Shown: positions 60,867-64,000 of the stretch, piece after piece
How positions within the stretch are numbered: position 1 is the stretch's first letter
Layout of the letters: each line of letters opens with the position of its first letter
Assembly: GCF_002933855.1 (NCBI RefSeq)
Contig: NZ_BFAQ01000034.1
Location: 109,918 to 173,917 of the forward strand
DNA from: Vibrio penaeicida
GTDB taxonomy: Bacteria > Pseudomonadota > Gammaproteobacteria > Enterobacterales > Vibrionaceae
Length of the DNA stretch: 64,000 nucleotides
Direction: 5' to 3'
Translations under genes and position numbers: made by a program
Notes under the pieces: model-generated
The model's database searches: none
Seen by the model: only the letters and a program-made list of their open reading frames with translations
Told to the model about the DNA's origin: nothing

Positions 60867-61766
60867 ATGACATTACACCGCATTCTTTTTGGTTTATTAA
60901 CAGCTTCAGTTTTGCCTGTACAAGCCAGCGTGATAAACCCTACTCCTAACTCAGCGCCTCAGCCTGTCAACTTTTCTCAATTTTCGACTAAAGGTAACGT
61001 GAACGTTGCTATCAGCATCATTGACTGTGGTCGAATTGAGGCGCGAAAGCCCACTATGTTTAACCCAAAAGCAACCAACGATAACCCCATAAAAATGGTG
61101 AACAGTTGCTATGTTATCTCTCACCCGAAAGGCAAACTGTTTTGGGATGCGGGTATTAACGACAAATTTGTCGCGCAGAAGGAAGGTATTGAAGTGATGG
61201 ATGGTGCATTTCATTTCTCAGTGAAGAAAACCCTATCTTCTCAATTGGAATTGCTAAACCTCGATGCTAATGACATCGAACATCTCGCGTTGTCGCATCT
61301 TCATTGGGATCATTCCGGTAATGCATATAAATTTTCAAATGCGCAATGGTTAATCCAAAAACCAGAATATGACATCGCTTTCGATCAAGAAAAATTTAAA
61401 AACTACGGCTTCAATCAGGATGATTACGCAAGCCTAAAACCCAATGCAAAAGTGATAGAGGGTGACCATCAAGTGTTTGGTGACGGCTCCGTTGTTCTTG
61501 TCTCCGCATACGGGCATTCGCCAGGTCATCAAGTTTTGTATGTTGATCTGCCTGAATACGGCCCCATCATTTTATCTGGTGACCTGTACCATACTCGTGA
61601 AAATCGCAGGTTACGCGCCATTCCAATTTTTAATCAGGTAAGCCAAAGCAAACTCGCCTTTGAAAAAGTAGATAAAATTTTAGAAAGCACAGGTGCAGAG
61701 CTTTGGATTGGGCATGATGCAGAGGAGTTTCACGAGAAAAAACACGCCCCGTATTGGTACAAATAG
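60867..61766 (+). CDS. Secreted metallo-beta-lactamase-fold hydrolase (N-acyl homoserine lactonase-like)
   Basis: 299 residues with a signal peptide (ILFGLLTASVLPVQA-S) and ribosome site GAGAGGA. The zinc motif HLHWDHSGN gives H144, H146, D148 and H149; further ligands are in YGHSPGHQV, LSGDLYHT and WIGHDAEEF. The overall form resembles AHL-lactonase-family proteins, which open lactone rings of quorum signals, but related enzymes hydrolyse other esters and lactones. It probably acts in the periplasm. It and its LysR partner separate two flagellin genes. Confidence 0.8.
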   Translation: MTLHRILFGLLTASVLPVQASVINPTPNSAPQPVNFSQFSTKGNVNVAISIIDCGRIEARKPTMFNPKATNDNPIKMVNSCYVISHPKGKLFWDAGINDKFVAQKEGIEVMDGAFHFSVKKTLSSQLELLNLDANDIEHLALSHLHWDHSGNAYKFSNAQWLIQKPEYDIAFDQEKFKNYGFNQDDYASLKPNAKVIEGDHQVFGDGSVVLVSAYGHSPGHQVLYVDLPEYGPIILSGDLYHTRENRRLRAIPIFNQVSQSKLAFEKVDKILESTGAELWIGHDAEEFHEKKHAPYWYK

Positions 61767-61770
61767 CCGC

Positions 61771-61806
61771 ATATACCTAATTAAATTGAGGTTACTTGGG
61801 TTTATA
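61771..61806. repeat. Dispersed repeat, degenerate hairpin copy
   Basis: TATACCTAA at the left and TTGAGGTTACTTGGGTTTATA at the right (61786-61806) form a degenerate hairpin just after the lactonase-like gene stop. Confidence 0.55.
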
Positions 61807-62080
61807 ATCTAGAACGGCATTTTTTACTGAGTCAATAAGGCTGTTTGGAAAGCATACTGCAAAGTTGTCTTGAATTTGAGAGGTTGGTTTTTATTGAATC
61901 TTCACTTAGTAAAAATAGTAACCTCCTTTTCAAGCCTTTCTATATAAGGGCTACAAGAGAAAAAAGAAAGTTGTATCGGCAAGAGAAATACTAACTTTAG
62001 AAGGAAATGACAAAATATATCGCGTTTGATTTATTTGTAACCACTTAAGCTGAAAAATCCATTTTTTCTTAAAAAATGCC

Positions 62081-62107
62081 TCAAGTAAAAAAACGTCGTG
62101 TCGTTAA
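62081..62107 (+). promoter_or_regulatory. Weak sigma-28-like promoter of the second flagellin
   Basis: TCAA-N15-GTCGTTAA has the right spacing and one mismatch in each box from the TAAA-N15-GCCG(A/T)TAA consensus. It ends 132 bases before the ATG. Confidence 0.45.
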
Positions 62108-62123
62108 CTGTTTCATCTTGAAA

Positions 62124-62169
62124 ATACCCAAGTGACTTTTGATTCTGATTTGTTAGGTCACTTAGGTAT
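62124..62169. repeat. Dispersed repeat, hairpin copy in the flagellin leader
   Basis: ATACCCAAGTGAC (62124-62136) pairs with GTCACTTAGGTAT (62157-62169) with a single mismatch. It would be within the transcript if the promoter at 62081 is used. Confidence 0.65.
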
Positions 62170-62181
62170 CAATCAACTTGG

Positions 62182-62221
62182 TTTTCCGAAGCATAAGCTC
62201 GGAAAGCGTAGTATCGGAAAA
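62182..62221 (+). promoter_or_regulatory. Conserved flagellin mRNA leader hairpin
   Basis: TTTTCCGA (62182-62189) pairs with TCGGAAAA (62214-62221), ending 18 bases before the ATG. The following TTTGGAG carries the ribosome site. The same arms and the same spacing occur before the next flagellin (63737-63771). Confidence 0.65.
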
Positions 62222-62239
62222 TCATTTGGAGCAGTAATC

Positions 62240-63373
62240 ATGGGCATGACAGTAAATACCAACGTATCGGCGATGACAGCACAACGCCATCTTAATAACG
62301 CGGCAAGCGATCTAACGACATCTATGGAGCGCCTGTCATCAGGCTTCAAAATCAACAGTGCAAAAGATGACGCTGCTGGTTTGCAAATCTCCAACCGTTT
62401 GAACGTTCAAAGCCGTGGTTTGGATGTCGCAGTTCGAAACGCTAATGATGGTATTTCTATTGCTCAAACTGCCGAAGGTGCGATGAATGAAACCACCAAC
62501 ATTCTGCAACGTATGCGTGATTTGTCTTTGCAGTCGGCAAACGGTTCCAACTCTAAATCCGAGCGTGTTGCTATTCAGGAAGAAGTAACTGCATTAAATG
62601 ATGAACTGAACCGAATAGCGGAGACAACATCTTTTGGTGGTAACAAGTTACTAAATGGTACTTACGGCACTAAATCGTTCCAAATCGGTGCTGATAACGG
62701 TGAAGCTGTTATGTTGACACTAAAAGACATGCGCAGCGATAACTCGCTGATGGGTGGTCAGAGCTATCAAGCGGCTAACGGCAAAGACAAAGACTGGACA
62801 GTATCCGCTGCAGCATCAGATTTAACGATTAACTTGACGGACAGCTTTGGCCAAGCACAGGCGCTGACCATTAACGCTAAAGATGGCGACGATATTGAAG
62901 AGTTGGCAACGTACATTAATGGTCAAACTGATTTAGTGAAAGCATCGGTCGGCGAACAAGGTAATCTGCAAATTTTTGCCGGCAATAACAAAGTATCCAG
63001 CGACCTAACATTTGGTGGTGGGCTTGCTGGTGAACTTACAATGGGTCCAAAGCAAGACGTTACCGTTGATAGTATTGATGTGACCACTGTTTCTGGGTCA
63101 CAAGAATCTGTTGCCATCATTGATGCTGCACTTAAGTATGTGGATAGCCACCGTGCAGAGTTAGGGGCGTTCCAGAACCGCTTTGATCACGCAATCAGTA
63201 ACTTAGATAACATCAATGAGAATGTGAACTCGTCGAAGAGCCGAATTAAAGATACGGACTTCGCGTCAGAAACCACTAAGATGACGAAATCACAGATCTT
63301 ACAACAGGCTTCAACTTCTATTCTTGCGCAAGCTAAGCAAGCACCGAACGCTGCGATGAGCCTATTAGGTTAA
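62240..63373 (+). CDS. flaD: Polar flagellin (V. cholerae FlaD-like position)
   Basis: 377 residues from ATG 62240 (MGMTVNTNVSAMTAQRHL); open sequence upstream to 62132 is leader. N-terminal LSSGFKINSAKDDAAGLQIS and C-terminal DFASETTKMTKSQILQQAST, ILAQAKQAPNAAMSLLG are canonical. It differs from the first flagellin mainly in residues 170-290. Named by order relative to V. cholerae (flaE-flaD-flaB). Confidence 0.92.
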   Translation: MGMTVNTNVSAMTAQRHLNNAASDLTTSMERLSSGFKINSAKDDAAGLQISNRLNVQSRGLDVAVRNANDGISIAQTAEGAMNETTNILQRMRDLSLQSANGSNSKSERVAIQEEVTALNDELNRIAETTSFGGNKLLNGTYGTKSFQIGADNGEAVMLTLKDMRSDNSLMGGQSYQAANGKDKDWTVSAAASDLTINLTDSFGQAQALTINAKDGDDIEELATYINGQTDLVKASVGEQGNLQIFAGNNKVSSDLTFGGGLAGELTMGPKQDVTVDSIDVTTVSGSQESVAIIDAALKYVDSHRAELGAFQNRFDHAISNLDNINENVNSSKSRIKDTDFASETTKMTKSQILQQASTSILAQAKQAPNAAMSLLG

Positions 63374-63399
63374 TTAAATATCCTGGTTAACAAACCTTA

Positions 63400-63427
63400 A
63401 AGATCAGAGCGTGCTCTGATCTTTTTT
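63400..63427 (+). terminator. Terminator of the second flagellin
   Basis: AAGATCAGAGC / GCTCTGATCTT around a GT centre (63400-63423), running into T's to 63427. Confidence 0.9.
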
Positions 63428-63681
63428 ATTACCTCAACCTCAATAATTGGCTGATGCGCAGGCTATTCGATTGAATTGTCTTTGAGGAAACGAATCTTGA
63501 GAGCGTTTACGAATGGAAGCTGAGCTGATTTCGATATGATTTTTTACTGCACCCCGTTTGAATAGTACAAGTGGCGACTCTAATACCCTTGATTTATGTA
63601 CAGTCCAGTATGATTTTTAGTCCTTAATATATTGATTTCATTTCAGTTTGAAAATTCATCTATTAACAGATGAATTTTTGC

Positions 63682-63708
63682 TAAAGATCTTTTCATCTGA
63701 GCCGTTAT
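63682..63708 (+). promoter_or_regulatory. Sigma-28 (FliA) promoter of the third flagellin
   Basis: TAAA (63682-63685), 15-base spacer, GCCGTTAT (63701-63708). Near-perfect consensus; the -10 ends 81 bases before the ATG. Confidence 0.9.
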
Positions 63709-63736
63709 AAAAAGCACGAGAGAGAAATACGCTTGG

Positions 63737-63771
63737 TTTTCCGCGACGGCGGAGACCGTAATATCGGAAAA
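63737..63771 (+). promoter_or_regulatory. Conserved flagellin mRNA leader hairpin (second copy)
   Basis: TTTTCCG (63737-63743) pairs with CGGAAAA (63765-63771), 18 bases before the ATG, followed by AATTGGAG. The arms are kept while the loop sequence differs from the copy at 62182. Confidence 0.65.
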
Positions 63772-63789
63772 TCAATTGGAGAATACATC

Positions 63790-64000
63790 ATGGGCATGAC
63801 TGTAAACACCAACGTATCAGCAATGACAGCGCAGCGTCACTTAAACAACGCAACAAGTGACTTAAACCTATCCATGGAGCGCTTGTCTTCAGGTTTCAAA
63901 ATCAACAGTGCAAAAGACGACGCAGCAGGTCTACAGATCTCAAACCGTTTGAATGTACAAAGCCGAGGCTTAGACGTAGCCGTGCGAAATGCCAACGACG
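63790..64000 (+). CDS. flaB: Polar flagellin, 5' part (cut by window end)
   Basis: 70 codons are visible: MGMTVNTNVSAMTAQRHLNN, then ATSDLNLSMERLSSGFKINS and AKDDAAGLQISNRLNVQSRG, nearly identical to the second flagellin. The gene runs off the window. The symbol follows V. cholerae order and is tentative. Confidence 0.88.
   Translation, partial: MGMTVNTNVSAMTAQRHLNNATSDLNLSMERLSSGFKINSAKDDAAGLQISNRLNVQSRGLDVAVRNAND

Larger units (their letters stand above)
61767..62239. other. Intergenic region and leader of the second flagellin
   Basis: 473 bases. It contains two hairpin copies of the dispersed repeat (61771-61806 and 62124-62169), a weak sigma-28-like promoter (62081-62107), a GG-N10-GC sigma-54-like match (61847-61860) and the leader hairpin at 62182-62221. 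No gene seen. Confidence 0.6.
63374..63789. other. Intergenic region between the second and third flagellins
   Basis: 416 bases. It holds the terminator at 63400, the sigma-28 promoter at 63682 and the leader hairpin at 63737. No gene seen in the rest. Confidence 0.65.

Noticed and set aside
61847..61860. Sigma-54-like GG-N10-GC match upstream of the second flagellin
   Set aside because: The flanking bases fit only partly, it lies about 380 bases from the ATG, and a sigma-28-like site is nearer. Kept only as a remote possibility.

Overview
This is a stretch of a Vibrio (Vibrionaceae) main chromosome. The evidence is the order of housekeeping genes (dnaE end, accA, tilS ... mltD, gloB, rnhA, dnaQ ... 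fadE, gmhA, yafJ ... purN, purM, upp ... bepA, perM, bcp, gcvR, dapA, bamC, dapE ... Dyp peroxidase, then a run of polar flagellin genes), the presence of small families typical of vibrios (DUF2897, DUF2956, DUF2919, TIGR03503), and moderately AT-rich base composition judged by eye. No tRNA, rRNA, CRISPR array or transposase gene was seen. All assignments come from reading translated sequence and motifs; no database search was run.

Layout. 1-18626 is a conserved backbone: fatty-acid synthesis (accA), tRNA modification (tilS), a periplasmic cytochrome c, nitrogen signalling (glnB), murein turnover (mltD), methylglyoxal detoxification (gloB), DNA replication (rnhA, dnaQ), beta-oxidation (fadE) and heptose synthesis (gmhA). 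It is interrupted by one accessory gene, a large secreted protein with a duplicated N-terminal domain (11382-13946).

18967-34235 is an accessory catabolic island between yafJ and purN. It encodes a RidA-like/alpha-beta hydrolase fusion (divergent), an FAD monooxygenase fused to an Old Yellow Enzyme domain, a MarR regulator, an aryl-CoA ligase, a five-gene Liv-type ABC importer, a hotdog thioesterase, a nitrilase, a gentisate 1,2-dioxygenase-like cupin protein, a fumarylacetoacetate-hydrolase-family enzyme, a maleate isomerase and an orphan Lrp/AsnC ligand-binding domain. Read together it is a route from an ortho-substituted benzoate (salicylate or anthranilate), possibly made from a nitrile, through CoA-bound hydroxylation to gentisate, then maleylpyruvate, maleate plus pyruvate, and fumarate.

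34366-36923 holds purN-purM (with a PurR-type operator) and divergent upp. 37107-41949 is a second accessory block: a DctPQM TRAP transporter divergent from a NarX/NarL-type two-component system, sitting between upp and uraA. 42029-58431 returns to backbone: uraA, DUF2066, DUF2069, wrbA, arsC, bepA, a TusA-like gene, perM, bcp, gcvR, dapA, bamC, DUF2897, an M15 peptidase, dapE, yffB and several small membrane or lipoprotein genes, ending with a Dyp peroxidase. 58692-64000 is a polar flagellin locus with two complete genes and one cut by the window end. A LysR regulator and a secreted metallo-beta-lactamase-fold lactonase-like enzyme lie between the first and second flagellin genes. Sigma-28 promoters are clear for the first and third flagellins.

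A dispersed repeat with the core TATACCCAAGT(G/A)ACCTCAAG and its inverse occurs about eight times between genes. One 266-bp copy sits inside the loop of the yafJ terminator.
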